Positions 44,661 through 52,724 of a stretch of 64,000 nucleotides of DNA are shown in pieces (the first letter of the stretch is position 1; every line of letters begins with the position of its first letter). Under the pieces are notes generated by a model. That model ran no database searches and was not told the origin of the DNA. It saw only the letters and a list, made by a program, of their open reading frames with translations. This DNA comes from Lentzea terrae (GTDB taxonomy: Bacteria > Actinomycetota > Actinomycetes > Mycobacteriales > Pseudonocardiaceae). The position numbers and the translations under genes are program-made. The DNA lies in contig NZ_QFWW01000029.1 of NCBI RefSeq assembly GCF_003265345.1, positions 62,001-126,000 of the forward strand. The letters run 5' to 3'.

Positions 44661-45167
44661 TCATCCTTCGCAAAGGCCGCTCTTCGTCGTCCCCTCCACG
44701 GAGATCCGCACGTGGCCCGGTCGCAGTTCGCCGAGCACACAGGCCTGCGGGACGGTGATCACGAACGCCACGCCGGTGATCGACTCGTCGACGCGGAACA
44801 CCCTGGCGTTGTGACGTGCAAGCGCTTTCCGCGTGGTGTCCACGGAGAAGTCGCCGGACGCACACACCCGCTCCAGCTCGGGCCGGACCTCGGCGGCGAC
44901 CCCTGCTCCGGCGAGGTTTCCCTCTGGCGACAACGGTTCACGCGCCACCCGTGGGATCATCGGAGCAGGTATCGCCTGCACGGTCGCGGGGTTCGGTGTG
45001 CAGGACTTCGGCGCCAGGCTCGTCCGCGCCGGCGGCCTTACGACCTCCGCGGCGTGCAGCGACATGGTCACTGGCGGTGTCACCAACGGCGGCTGAGGCG
45101 CCACCTCGGTCCCACCACACCCCGCACAGAACAGCACACCGGCCAGCACACCCAGTTTTCGCGCCAT
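44661..45167 (-). CDS. Small lipoprotein, unknown function
   Basis: 168 residues. MARKLGVLAGVLFCAGCGG is a lipoprotein signal. The mature part is proline-rich (APQPPLVTPPVT) and then a compact domain with three cysteines (PKSC, LERVCAS, QACVLG) and GHVRISVEGTTKSGLC. No family recognised. Located 9 bp after the MFS gene on the same strand, so probably co-transcribed. Confidence 0.65.
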   Translation of the reverse strand: MARKLGVLAGVLFCAGCGGTEVAPQPPLVTPPVTMSLHAAEVVRPPARTSLAPKSCTPNPATVQAIPAPMIPRVAREPLSPEGNLAGAGVAAEVRPELERVCASGDFSVDTTRKALARHNARVFRVDESITGVAFVITVPQACVLGELRPGHVRISVEGTTKSGLCEG

Positions 45168-45176
45168 GGAAGCAAC

Positions 45177-46406
45177 CTAGTGAACCGGCTGCGCCGACGG
45201 CGTGTTCTCCACCGATCGCACCGACCGCGAAGCCACCATGAACAGCGCCGCGGCCACGGGAACCACCGCGCAGCCGAGCAGAGTCGCGGTGATCCCCGCA
45301 GCGTTCGACACCGGCCCGACGACGAGCTGGGCCAGCGGAATCGCCGCGATCGAGCCGAGCATGTCGTAGGAGTAGACCCGCGCGAGCCGGTCCGCCGGCA
45401 CGTGGTGCTGCAGCGAGGTCTCCCAGGCCACGCCGAACTGGTCCATGCACACCCCGCAGACGAACGCGGCGACCATCAGCAACCAGGGCGACGGGTGCAG
45501 CGCGAGCGCCAGCGGCAGCCCCGCGAACCCCGCCGTGCACACGACGCCGAACAACAGCAGGCGCCGCACGCGGATCCGCATCGCGATGAACGCGCCGGCG
45601 ACCATGCCCGCGGTCTGCGCGGCCAGCACGAGTCCCCACGTCTCGCGCCCGATGACGGTGTCCGCGATGACCGGGCCGAGGACCATCGTGCCGCCCGCGT
45701 AGGCGGCGTTGACGAAGAAGAAGGCCACGACCACGACCCAGATCCAGGTCCGCGAGGCGAACTCCGTCCAGCCGATCCGCAGCTCGGACCACAGGCCCGG
45801 CTTGTGCTCGGCGGCGACCTTGGAGGCCGGTACGCGCACGAACGAGAAGGCCAGACCGGCCAGGCCGAACGACAGCGCGTCCACCGCGAGTCCCCAGCCC
45901 GGTCCGGTGAACGCGATCAGCAGGCCGCCCAGCGACGAGCCCGCGATCATCGAGGAGTTCAACGCGAGGCGCAGCAACGCGTTCGCCCGCTGCCGCAGCT
46001 CGGCGGGCACCGTCTGCGGCACCAGCGCGGCCGAGGCGGGGAACGAGAAGGCGCTCGACATGCCGTTGACCGCCGCCAGCACCACGAACGCCGGGATGGA
46101 CACCGAGCCGGTCAGCACCAGAACGGCCAGCAGCCCCTGGCTCGCGGCCGACACGGTGGACGATCCCACCAGCACGTACTGCCGGGGCAGACGGTCCGCG
46201 ACGACGCCGCCCCACAGCAGGAACACCACGTTGGCGATCGAGCGCGACGCCACGACGACACCGAGGATGGTGACCGACGTCGTCACGTCCCGCACGGCGA
46301 ACACGAGCGCGATCTGCGCCATCGCGCTGCCCGCCATGGTCGTGGCACGGGCTGTGAGCAGCCAACGAAAAGCAGGATGCGCCAATGGCGCGAACGTTCC
46401 CCCCAT
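45177..46406 (-). CDS. MFS transporter (efflux type)
   Basis: About 409 residues starting at MGGTFAPLAHPAFRWLL (a TTG three codons earlier is possible). Twelve hydrophobic helices; the loop after helix 2 reads WGGVVADRLPRQYVLVGSS, the major-facilitator A-motif region, as in MFS_3/enterobactin-exporter-like proteins. No substrate evidence. Confidence 0.9.
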   Translation of the reverse strand: MGGTFAPLAHPAFRWLLTARATTMAGSAMAQIALVFAVRDVTTSVTILGVVVASRSIANVVFLLWGGVVADRLPRQYVLVGSSTVSAASQGLLAVLVLTGSVSIPAFVVLAAVNGMSSAFSFPASAALVPQTVPAELRQRANALLRLALNSSMIAGSSLGGLLIAFTGPGWGLAVDALSFGLAGLAFSFVRVPASKVAAEHKPGLWSELRIGWTEFASRTWIWVVVVAFFFVNAAYAGGTMVLGPVIADTVIGRETWGLVLAAQTAGMVAGAFIAMRIRVRRLLLFGVVCTAGFAGLPLALALHPSPWLLMVAAFVCGVCMDQFGVAWETSLQHHVPADRLARVYSYDMLGSIAAIPLAQLVVGPVSNAAGITATLLGCAVVPVAAALFMVASRSVRSVENTPSAQPVH

Positions 46407-46464
46407 GAATCGCAACGTACCGCAACGGGAGCCGCCCGATCTGGGGGATCGAGCGGCTCCCGCG

Positions 46465-46926
46465 CTATCGCACCCTCGGGTGCGATGAGGCGATGACCAC
46501 CGCGGCGGCGACGGTCACCAGGTTCTTCAGGATGTACTGCGCTTCGAAGGACGCCTGCAGCGGACCGGCCCACATCTCACCGGGGAACAACACCAGCGGT
46601 GTCGACACCAGCACGACGTGGCCGATCAGCAGGACCGCGCACAACCGCGGTGCGCGGAAGCTCAGCAGCACCAGTGCGATCCCGATTTCGGTGATCGCGG
46701 CACTCACTCTCGCCAAATCCCCGTGGATGATCCCGAACGTCAGCGCGGAAACCGTGCGGTCGACGAGATCCTGGGCAGGGCTGCCACCGGGAAAGAGCTT
46801 CAGCACGCCGAACCAGAGGTACACGACCCCCAGTCCGATGCGAAGCAGTGGAATTCCCGCGTCACTCGCGAACCGGGTGACCCGCTTCTCCATGCTTTCG
46901 CGGCGTGTGGTTTCTGGACGCAACAT
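46465..46926 (-). CDS. DoxX-like membrane protein
   Basis: 153 residues with GGAGAGGGAG just upstream of the ATG. Four helices: IPLLRIGLGVVYLWFGVLKLFPG, VSAAITEIGIALVLLSF, LCAVLLIGHVVLVSTPLVLFPG and NLVTVAAAVVIASSH. It lies directly after an animal-type peroxidase on the same strand, separated by a stem-loop that touches its ribosome-binding site. Confidence 0.82.
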   Translation of the reverse strand: MLRPETTRRESMEKRVTRFASDAGIPLLRIGLGVVYLWFGVLKLFPGGSPAQDLVDRTVSALTFGIIHGDLARVSAAITEIGIALVLLSFRAPRLCAVLLIGHVVLVSTPLVLFPGEMWAGPLQASFEAQYILKNLVTVAAAVVIASSHPRVR

Positions 46927-46936
46927 CGATCTCCCT

Positions 46937-46972
46937 CTCCTGTCTGGCTGCCACCACCCAGCCAGACAGGAG
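46937..46972 (-). terminator. Hairpin between peroxidase and DoxX-like genes
   Basis: CTCCTGTCTGGCTG and its exact complement (14-bp stem, 8-base loop). It follows the peroxidase stop by 12 bp and ends near the DoxX ribosome site, with no T-run, so it may attenuate and occlude translation more than terminate. Confidence 0.6.
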
Positions 46973-46984
46973 GGGCGAGAGAGA

Positions 46985-48670
46985 TCAGTTGCCGGGCGCC
47001 GGTTGCGGGTCGCCGAGCGGGTTCAGCAGGTCGGCCTTGCCCTCGAAGGCGAACAGCAGCAGGTCGACCATGCGGAACGTGCTGGAATCCGGGCCGAGCG
47101 TCGGCCGCCAGTACGGCGAGCGCACGATCGAGATGCGGCTGCCCTCGATGGCCCGGTGGAACACCTCGGCGGTGAGCCGGCCGCCCACGGGACCCATCAG
47201 GCCGTTGTTGACCTCCGCCTCGCGCAGGACGTAGAACCACAACGGCGTCGCCTCGACCAGCTGCGCCTTCTGCTCCTCGGTCAGCGAGTCCAGGTTCGCG
47301 CCACCGTTGCCGACGAGGATCTGCTCGGCGGTGAGCGGCTCGACCCCGAACAGCTCCGCGATCTGCTGACCGGTGGCGAGCTCCATCATGTTCGCCCTGG
47401 TCAGGTTGCGGAACGCGAGGTTTCGCTGAATCTCCGGGAACTGCGTGCCGCGGCCGCCGAACGTGCCGGCCGGCAGCTGCCGCAACGGGTTCACCAGCAG
47501 CGAGTCGATCCGCTTGGTGACGTTGCCGCCGCCGAACTCCGCCGGGGGCACCAGGTCGTCCCGGTCCGCCTCGGTGAAGTCGAAGAGGCGGCGGAAGTCC
47601 GCGATCCAGTTGCTGGGCAACGTGAAGATGGTGCCCCTGTTCACGTCGTCCAGGTCCTCCGGCGCCTGCGAGCTCGGGTCGAAGTTGCCCGCGGTGCCGG
47701 TGAACACGAACAGCAGGAACAGCGTGCCGGGCACGAGCCCGATGCCGGGGACCGAGTTGAACACCCGGTTCCACTCGTACTGCTCGCGGATCATGCTGTG
47801 GCCGAGCCGGTAGGACGCGACCGAGAACTCGATCGGCATCGTCGGCGTGTTGTCGCGGCCGTAGTGCTTGCCGGGCACCTCGAAGAACTTGCGGCCGTTG
47901 GTGAAGACGTCGTCCACGATCGCCGGGTCGATGATCCGCGGCAGGAAGTCGGTCTTCAGCATCCACTGGTAGTGCCGCACCACGAGTTCCTTGGCGGCGC
48001 GGAACAGCCGGTCACCGGTGAGGCCGGTGAGCGCGAGCTCGTCGACCACCCGGTTGTGGAACCGGATGAACGCCAGGTGCGTCTGGGCGATCACCAGGTT
48101 CTCGTCGTTGCGCGCGTCCGGGATCAACGGCGCGCGCCGTTCCGCCGGTGTGCCCGTGGTCCCACCGCGGCGCGGCAGGTCGAACCCCTCGAACGGAGGG
48201 AAGCCCGGCCCCACGTCCGTCGTGACGCCCATCTTGAGCTTCACGCCGTCCTCGGCGTAGAAGGCCTGGTCGTCCTTGTCGCGCGGGCCGCGGCCGTAGA
48301 CCGAGTCGAGGTCGAGCGCCGGCGAGCGCCCCTGCATCAGCTCGTCCACGTTGACGTCCTGGCCGAGCTGCGACTCGGTGCGGTCCATCGTCAGGTCGTG
48401 GTCGACGAACTGGCCTAGGTAGGTGAACCCCGCGGGGATCGCCGGGTTCTCCGAGTCGGGCTGCGCAACGGTCTCCGGCGTCATCGCCAGCGCAAGTGCT
48501 TCGCGCAACGCCTCGTCCGTCCGCGGGCCTTTCGGGCCGAGCCGGGAGAACCGGAACCTGCGCAACTCCTCCGCCGTGGAGGGCTGACGCGTGGTGGCCT
48601 CACCATTGTCGTCGAATTCCAGCACACCTTCGCCCACGACGAAGAAACTGTCACGCACGTGCCTCTTCAT
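46985..48670 (-). CDS. Animal-type heme peroxidase family protein
   Basis: 561 residues from MKRHVRDSFFVVG (AGGGGGATTAC before the ATG). The distal-His motif is YLGQFVDHDLT, the Arg-Glu region RNDENLVIAQTHLAFIRFHNRVV, and the proximal-His motif VASYRLGHSMIREQYEW. These are the hallmarks of the peroxidase-cyclooxygenase superfamily in bacteria. There is no signal peptide. Likely peroxide-dependent oxidation; substrate unknown. Long intergenic DNA (about 325 bp) precedes it. Confidence 0.9.
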   Translation of the reverse strand: MKRHVRDSFFVVGEGVLEFDDNGEATTRQPSTAEELRRFRFSRLGPKGPRTDEALREALALAMTPETVAQPDSENPAIPAGFTYLGQFVDHDLTMDRTESQLGQDVNVDELMQGRSPALDLDSVYGRGPRDKDDQAFYAEDGVKLKMGVTTDVGPGFPPFEGFDLPRRGGTTGTPAERRAPLIPDARNDENLVIAQTHLAFIRFHNRVVDELALTGLTGDRLFRAAKELVVRHYQWMLKTDFLPRIIDPAIVDDVFTNGRKFFEVPGKHYGRDNTPTMPIEFSVASYRLGHSMIREQYEWNRVFNSVPGIGLVPGTLFLLFVFTGTAGNFDPSSQAPEDLDDVNRGTIFTLPSNWIADFRRLFDFTEADRDDLVPPAEFGGGNVTKRIDSLLVNPLRQLPAGTFGGRGTQFPEIQRNLAFRNLTRANMMELATGQQIAELFGVEPLTAEQILVGNGGANLDSLTEEQKAQLVEATPLWFYVLREAEVNNGLMGPVGGRLTAEVFHRAIEGSRISIVRSPYWRPTLGPDSSTFRMVDLLLFAFEGKADLLNPLGDPQPAPGN

Positions 48671-48995
48671 GTAATCCCCCTGTTTCCCCTCTTCCAGGCA
48701 ACCTGTTCTCCCCAACAAGCACCTGCCCCACCGCCAAGTCTCCAGACGGTCGAAAAAGTCGTCGAAGCTTTTGGCCAGAACCAAAACGTGGTAACACAGC
48801 GGATACGAGGTCGTCAGGAATCATTCCGATGATCGGTGGTGGACGCGCACGCCAGCTTTTAGATCTTCGATTCTGGCGGCGCGGGGGTCCCCTTTCGCCG
48901 CGCTGCGAGAGAACGCCGGCTGTGGTTGACTCGACAACTTGAAACCCGGTCAGCGGACCGCGTTTCGATCCGTGCTGCGCGGGTACCACTGCGGG
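48671..48995. other. Intergenic region between peroxidase and STAS genes
   Basis: About 325 bp with promoters for the divergent peroxidase and STAS genes. It contains the palindrome GGAATCATTCC (48817-48827) and a TTGACT minus-35-like element at 48926. No gene or RNA is convincing. Confidence 0.5.
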
Positions 48996-49322
48996 ATGCT
49001 CGTTGTCACGGTCACCGAGTCGACGCCTGCCTCCACCACGCTCGTGGTCTCCGGCGAGCTCGACACCCCCGGCGCGGAACGACTGCTCGCCAGGCTCGAC
49101 CGCCTCCTCGGCCAGGGCCACCGCTCCGTCGTCCTGGACCTGTCCGCCGTCACCTTCTGCGACTCCAGCGGGATCAGCGCTCTCGTGCGCGGACATGCCC
49201 GCGCTTCCGCGGCTGCGGGGCGGTTGCGGTTGTCGGCCGCGTCTCCCCAGGTGACTCGGGTGCTCGAAGTGTCCGGGCTGGCGCGCATGCTCGGCCTTCA
49301 GTCCACAGTGGTCACACCGTGA
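48996..49322 (+). CDS. STAS-domain anti-sigma-factor antagonist
   Basis: 108 residues, start MLVVTVTEST. Typical SpoIIAA-like core: VVSGELDTPGAERLLARLDRLL, VVLDLSAVTFCDSSGISALV with the phosphorylatable serine at DSSG (57-58). Such proteins bind anti-sigma kinases when unphosphorylated and free a sigma factor. The cognate kinase and sigma are not adjacent. It overlaps the convergent oxidoreductase gene by 11 bases. Confidence 0.9.
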   Translation: MLVVTVTESTPASTTLVVSGELDTPGAERLLARLDRLLGQGHRSVVLDLSAVTFCDSSGISALVRGHARASAAAGRLRLSAASPQVTRVLEVSGLARMLGLQSTVVTP

Positions 49323-50268
49323 CGACGAGCTTGCCGGTGGTGTGCTTGCGAACGAAGTCGGCACACGCCTGTGGGCCCTCGTCGAGGGAGTAGCGGCGGC
49401 TGATCGTCGCGGGCAGCGCACCGCTCGCGGCCGCTTCGGCGACTTCGCGCATGCCGCCCAGTGCGCCGTCGAGGTCCAGCACGAACTTCACGTCGATGTC
49501 GTGCCGGTTCTGCTGGGGCAGCGGGTAGGTGATGGTCAGGAGCTGACCGCCGGGACGGACGGCGGCCGCGATCGTGGCCAGCTGATCATCGGGCACCGCG
49601 AGGTTGAACGCCGCGTCCACGCCGTCCGGGTAGGTGTCGGTGTAACCGATGGTGTCCGCGGCACCGAGGTCGTGCAGCAGGCCGGCGTCCTCGGCGGTGG
49701 CCGTGGCGATGACGGTGACGCCCGCCGCGGCGAGCAACGGGACCAGCGCGGTGCCGACGCCTCCGGTCGCGCCGACGACCAGCGCCGTGCCGCCCGCTTT
49801 CGGTTGCGCGGTCAGGATCAGCGCTCGCGCGGTCAGACCCGTCGTCGCCAGCGCGGCCGCGTCCGCGACGCTCAGGTTCGGTGGGCGGTGCGCCAGCAAC
49901 GGTGTGTCGGCCTCGAAAACCGCGTACTCGGCCAGCGATCCGGTGCTCAGCGACGGCCTCGTCGCGCCGGCCATCGCCCTGAGCACGCGCGGCACCGCCT
50001 GTCCGAAGATCTCGTCGCCTGCCCGGAACGCGGTGACGCCGGGGCCGGTTTCGACGACCGTGCCGGCGAAGTCGTTGCCGGGCACGTGCGGGAAGTCGAG
50101 TGGCGTGACGTCCCGGTACGCGCCACTGGGCAGGACCACGTCGGCCGGGTTGATCGAGGCCGCGGCGATGCGCACCAGGAGCTGACCCGGCCCCGGGCTG
50201 GGCACCGGCACGTTCCCGACCACGTAGTTCTCCGGCGGGCCGTAGTCGGTCGCGAGGACTGCCTTCAT
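49312..50268 (-). CDS. Zinc-free NADP-dependent alcohol dehydrogenase/quinone-oxidoreductase-like
   Basis: 318 residues from MKAVLATDYGPPENYVV. MDR superfamily: INPADVVLPSGAYRD, FPHVPGNDFAGTVVETG, cofactor motif VVGATGGVGTALVPLL, C-terminal RRYSLDEGPQACADFVRKHTTGKLVV. The zinc ligands are missing, so it is a quinone reductase type. It is divergent from a TetR regulator with two operator-like repeats between, hence probably induced by the TetR ligand. Confidence 0.92.
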   Translation of the reverse strand: MKAVLATDYGPPENYVVGNVPVPSPGPGQLLVRIAAASINPADVVLPSGAYRDVTPLDFPHVPGNDFAGTVVETGPGVTAFRAGDEIFGQAVPRVLRAMAGATRPSLSTGSLAEYAVFEADTPLLAHRPPNLSVADAAALATTGLTARALILTAQPKAGGTALVVGATGGVGTALVPLLAAAGVTVIATATAEDAGLLHDLGAADTIGYTDTYPDGVDAAFNLAVPDDQLATIAAAVRPGGQLLTITYPLPQQNRHDIDVKFVLDLDGALGGMREVAEAAASGALPATISRRYSLDEGPQACADFVRKHTTGKLVVTV

Positions 50269-50277
50269 GCTTAAACG

Positions 50278-50316
50278 GACCATGTGGTCACTTTAGGAAA
50301 AGCGGACCACACGGTC
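50278..50316. promoter_or_regulatory. Two TetR operator-like repeats
   Basis: GACCATGTGGTC (50278-50289) and GACCACACGGTC (50305-50316), 27 bp apart, each with GACC...GGTC arms, lie in the 67-bp gap between the divergent oxidoreductase and TetR genes. Two dimers of the adjacent regulator would fit. Confidence 0.7.
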
Positions 50317-50335
50317 AACTTGTTAACCTGGTGCC

Positions 50336-50902
50336 GTGTCTTTGCGCGCCGACGCGGTTCGGAACCGTTCACTGCTGCTCGCAGCCGCCGTCGAGGAGTT
50401 CGCGGAGAACGGGGTGGACGCGCCGGTCGCGGCGATCGCGCGCAGGGCAGGGCTGGGGAAGGGCACGGTGTTCCGCCACTTCCCCACCAAGGACGACCTG
50501 GTCGCGGCCATCGTGCTGGACCGCGTCACGCGGCTGACCGCGCTGGCCACCGAACTGTCCACCGCCGCCGACGCGGGCGCCGCGCTGCTGGAGTTCATGA
50601 GGTTCGCCGCCCGGCAACGGCAACAGCTCGACCTGTCGTTCCTGTCCGGCGACCTGGGCGCCGACGTGAGCTCGGCGCAGGAACAGATGACGCAGGCCAT
50701 CACCGCACTGGTCGACCGGGCGCGCGTTGAGGGCGCGCTGCGGCCCGACGTCACCGGCACCGACGTGATGTTGCTGATGTGCGTGCCCAACGACGTGGTC
50801 AAGCACCTGCCGGACGCGCGGCCCGAGCTGTGGGAGCGCTACCTCGCGATCCTGTTCGACGGACTGCGCCCGGAAGGCGCCCACCCGCTGCCGCCGTTCT
50901 GA
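50336..50902 (+). CDS. TetR-family transcriptional regulator
   Basis: 188 residues from a GTG. N-terminal helix-turn-helix: RNRSLLLAAAVEEFAENGVDAPVAAIARRAGLGKGTVFRHFPTKDDLV; the C-terminal ligand domain is family-typical. It probably represses itself and the divergent NADP-dependent oxidoreductase through the two GACC/GGTC sites. Confidence 0.93.
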   Translation: MSLRADAVRNRSLLLAAAVEEFAENGVDAPVAAIARRAGLGKGTVFRHFPTKDDLVAAIVLDRVTRLTALATELSTAADAGAALLEFMRFAARQRQQLDLSFLSGDLGADVSSAQEQMTQAITALVDRARVEGALRPDVTGTDVMLLMCVPNDVVKHLPDARPELWERYLAILFDGLRPEGAHPLPPF

Positions 50903-50906
50903 GCGT

Positions 50907-51446
50907 CTACTCCGAACACACCGTCCGCATCGCCTCGGCCAACGCGTTCTCGTGCAACCGGTCGAGGTGGTGCAGCACCACCGCGGACCGTTCCGCGATC
51001 GTCGCGTGGATCTCGCACTTGAGCGTGGGCTTGCGGAGCCGTTCGGTGTCCTTGAGTTCGGCGAGGATCTCGGTGGTGAGGCGGTCCAGGATCGGGCGGA
51101 CCTCCGTGCCGAGATCAGGACGGCGCTGCGGAACTTCCTCCGGGTGCTCGGTCCAGCGCGCGTAAAGACCGCGCTGCACCAGCTTGTTCGCCTCGATCTG
51201 GGCGCGGAAGAACCGCGCCGCGTTCTCGGGGTTGAGGCCGAGCGCGGTGGCTTTGGTGCGCACCGTGTCCAGCACCTGCTGCTCGCGCGCGGGGTCGTCG
51301 ATGGGCTGGGTCGTGCCGAACTTCGCCGCTGCCACCAGGTCCGCCACCTGCACGCGCTCGACGGCCAGGTCGGTGAGCTCACCGAGCGGGCCGACGGACG
51401 TGAGCGACGACGCGGCGAGGGTGAGGGCGACCGCCAGGATCTTCAC
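50907..51446 (-). CDS. Secreted chorismate mutase (AroQ-gamma type)
   Basis: About 179 residues from a GTG. A signal peptide (VKILAVALTLAASSLTSV) precedes an all-helical domain: LVAAAKFGTTQPIDDPAREQQVL, TKATALGLNPENAARFFRAQIEANKLVQRGLYARW, as in exported chorismate mutases of mycobacteria. Converts chorismate to prephenate; why this is exported is not known. The opposite start of the S4 gene lies 28 bp away. Confidence 0.88.
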   Translation of the reverse strand: MKILAVALTLAASSLTSVGPLGELTDLAVERVQVADLVAAAKFGTTQPIDDPAREQQVLDTVRTKATALGLNPENAARFFRAQIEANKLVQRGLYARWTEHPEEVPQRRPDLGTEVRPILDRLTTEILAELKDTERLRKPTLKCEIHATIAERSAVVLHHLDRLHENALAEAMRTVCSE

Positions 51447-51474
51447 GATCTGAAGAGGGTGCCATGATGGCGGG

Positions 51475-51831
51475 GTGGAGTCCACGCGCATCGACCGTTG
51501 GCTGTGGGCGGTCCGGCTGACCAAGACCCGCCCGGACGCCGCCCAGGCGTGCCGTGGCGGCCACGTGCGCATCAACGACAAGCCGGCGAAGCCCTCGACG
51601 ACCGTCGTGCCCGGTGACCAGGTGCGGGCGCGGGTCGGCGACAAGACGCGGATCGTCGAGGTCGTCCGGGTGATCCAGAAGCGGGTGGGCGCAGCGGACG
51701 CGGCCACGTGCTTCATCGACCGCACTCCCCCGCCACCGCCGGACATTCCCATCGCGCGGCGGGACCGGGGTGCCGGGCGGCCGACCAAGCGGGAGCGGCG
51801 CGTGCTGGACCAGTTCCGGGCGCAGAACTAG
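51475..51831 (+). CDS. S4-domain RNA-binding protein (Hsp15-like)
   Basis: 118 residues from a GTG. STRIDRWLWAVRLTKTRPDAAQACRGGHVRINDKPAKPSTTVVPGDQVRARVG is the S4 RNA-binding fold; the basic C-terminus (RRDRGAGRPTKRERR) is typical of Hsp15-like proteins that rescue stalled 50S subunits. Overlaps the convergent sirtuin gene by four bases. Confidence 0.92.
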   Translation: MESTRIDRWLWAVRLTKTRPDAAQACRGGHVRINDKPAKPSTTVVPGDQVRARVGDKTRIVEVVRVIQKRVGAADAATCFIDRTPPPPPDIPIARRDRGAGRPTKRERRVLDQFRAQN

Positions 51832-52697
51832 CCGAGAACGACGTCCGCCAGCTCCGTGAGCGATTTCCCCAGCGGCAGGTCGACGCGCAACGAGGCGAAC
51901 TGGTCACCACGCGTCTCACCGCGGTTGATGATCACGACCGGGATGCCCGCCGCTGCCGCGCGGCGCACGAACCGCAGGCCGGACATCACCGTCAGCGAGG
52001 AGCCGAGAACGAGCAACGAACGGGCGTTGTCCACGAGCGAGTAGCACTGCTCGACCCGCGGGCGCGGGACGTTCTCGCCGAAGAACACGACGTCGGGCTT
52101 GAGGACGCCGCCGCACTCCACGCAGCCGACGACCTCGAAGCCGCGCACGGCCTCCTCCGGCAGGAACACGTCGCCGTCCGGGTTGATCTCGTCGGTGGTG
52201 GCGGCGAACGTCGGGTTCGCCTCGCGCAGCCGGCGGTCCAGGTCGACGCGCGGCGACAGGAGCTTGCAGTCCAGGCAGATCACGCGGTCGAGGCCGCCGT
52301 GCAGCTCCACGACGTCCTGGCTGCCCGCGGCCTGGTGCAGGCCGTCGACGTTCTGCGTGATGACGCCGGACAGCTTCGGCGACAGCCTGGTCACCGCGTG
52401 GTGGCCGGCGTTCGGGTGCGCGCGGGCGATGGTGCGCCAGCCGACGTGGCTGCGGGCCCAGTACCGCCGGCGGCCCGCGGCGCTCGTCGCGAACTCCTCG
52501 TAGGTCATCGGGGTGTGCTTGCGCAGGGAGCCGCCCTCGCCGCGGTAGTCCGGGATGCCGGACTCCGTGGACAGGCCCGCGCCGCTGAGCACCAGCACGC
52601 CGCCTTCGTCGACGATCGGCACGACGTCGGTGAGGGTGGAGGTGCGCGGCAGCGACGGGCCCGAGGACGACCAGCTCAGAGTAGGCCTTGTTCGCAC
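51828..52697 (-). CDS. Sir2-family NAD-dependent protein deacylase
   Basis: 289 residues from a GTG. NAD motif LSGAGLSTESGIPDYRG, catalytic TQNVDGLH and ELHG with the general-base histidine, zinc site VICLDC and VGCVECGG (four cysteines), and VFFGENVPR. Removes acyl groups from lysine with NAD consumption. Confidence 0.95.
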   Translation of the reverse strand: MRTRPTLSWSSSGPSLPRTSTLTDVVPIVDEGGVLVLSGAGLSTESGIPDYRGEGGSLRKHTPMTYEEFATSAAGRRRYWARSHVGWRTIARAHPNAGHHAVTRLSPKLSGVITQNVDGLHQAAGSQDVVELHGGLDRVICLDCKLLSPRVDLDRRLREANPTFAATTDEINPDGDVFLPEEAVRGFEVVGCVECGGVLKPDVVFFGENVPRPRVEQCYSLVDNARSLLVLGSSLTVMSGLRFVRRAAAAGIPVVIINRGETRGDQFASLRVDLPLGKSLTELADVVLG

Positions 52698-52724
52698 TTC
52701 ACCAGCCTACGTACCAGCGGCAAG

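Noticed and set aside
43437..46496. 1019-codon plus-strand open frame
   Set aside because: It is antisense to clear serine hydrolase, lipoprotein and MFS genes and shows no domain.
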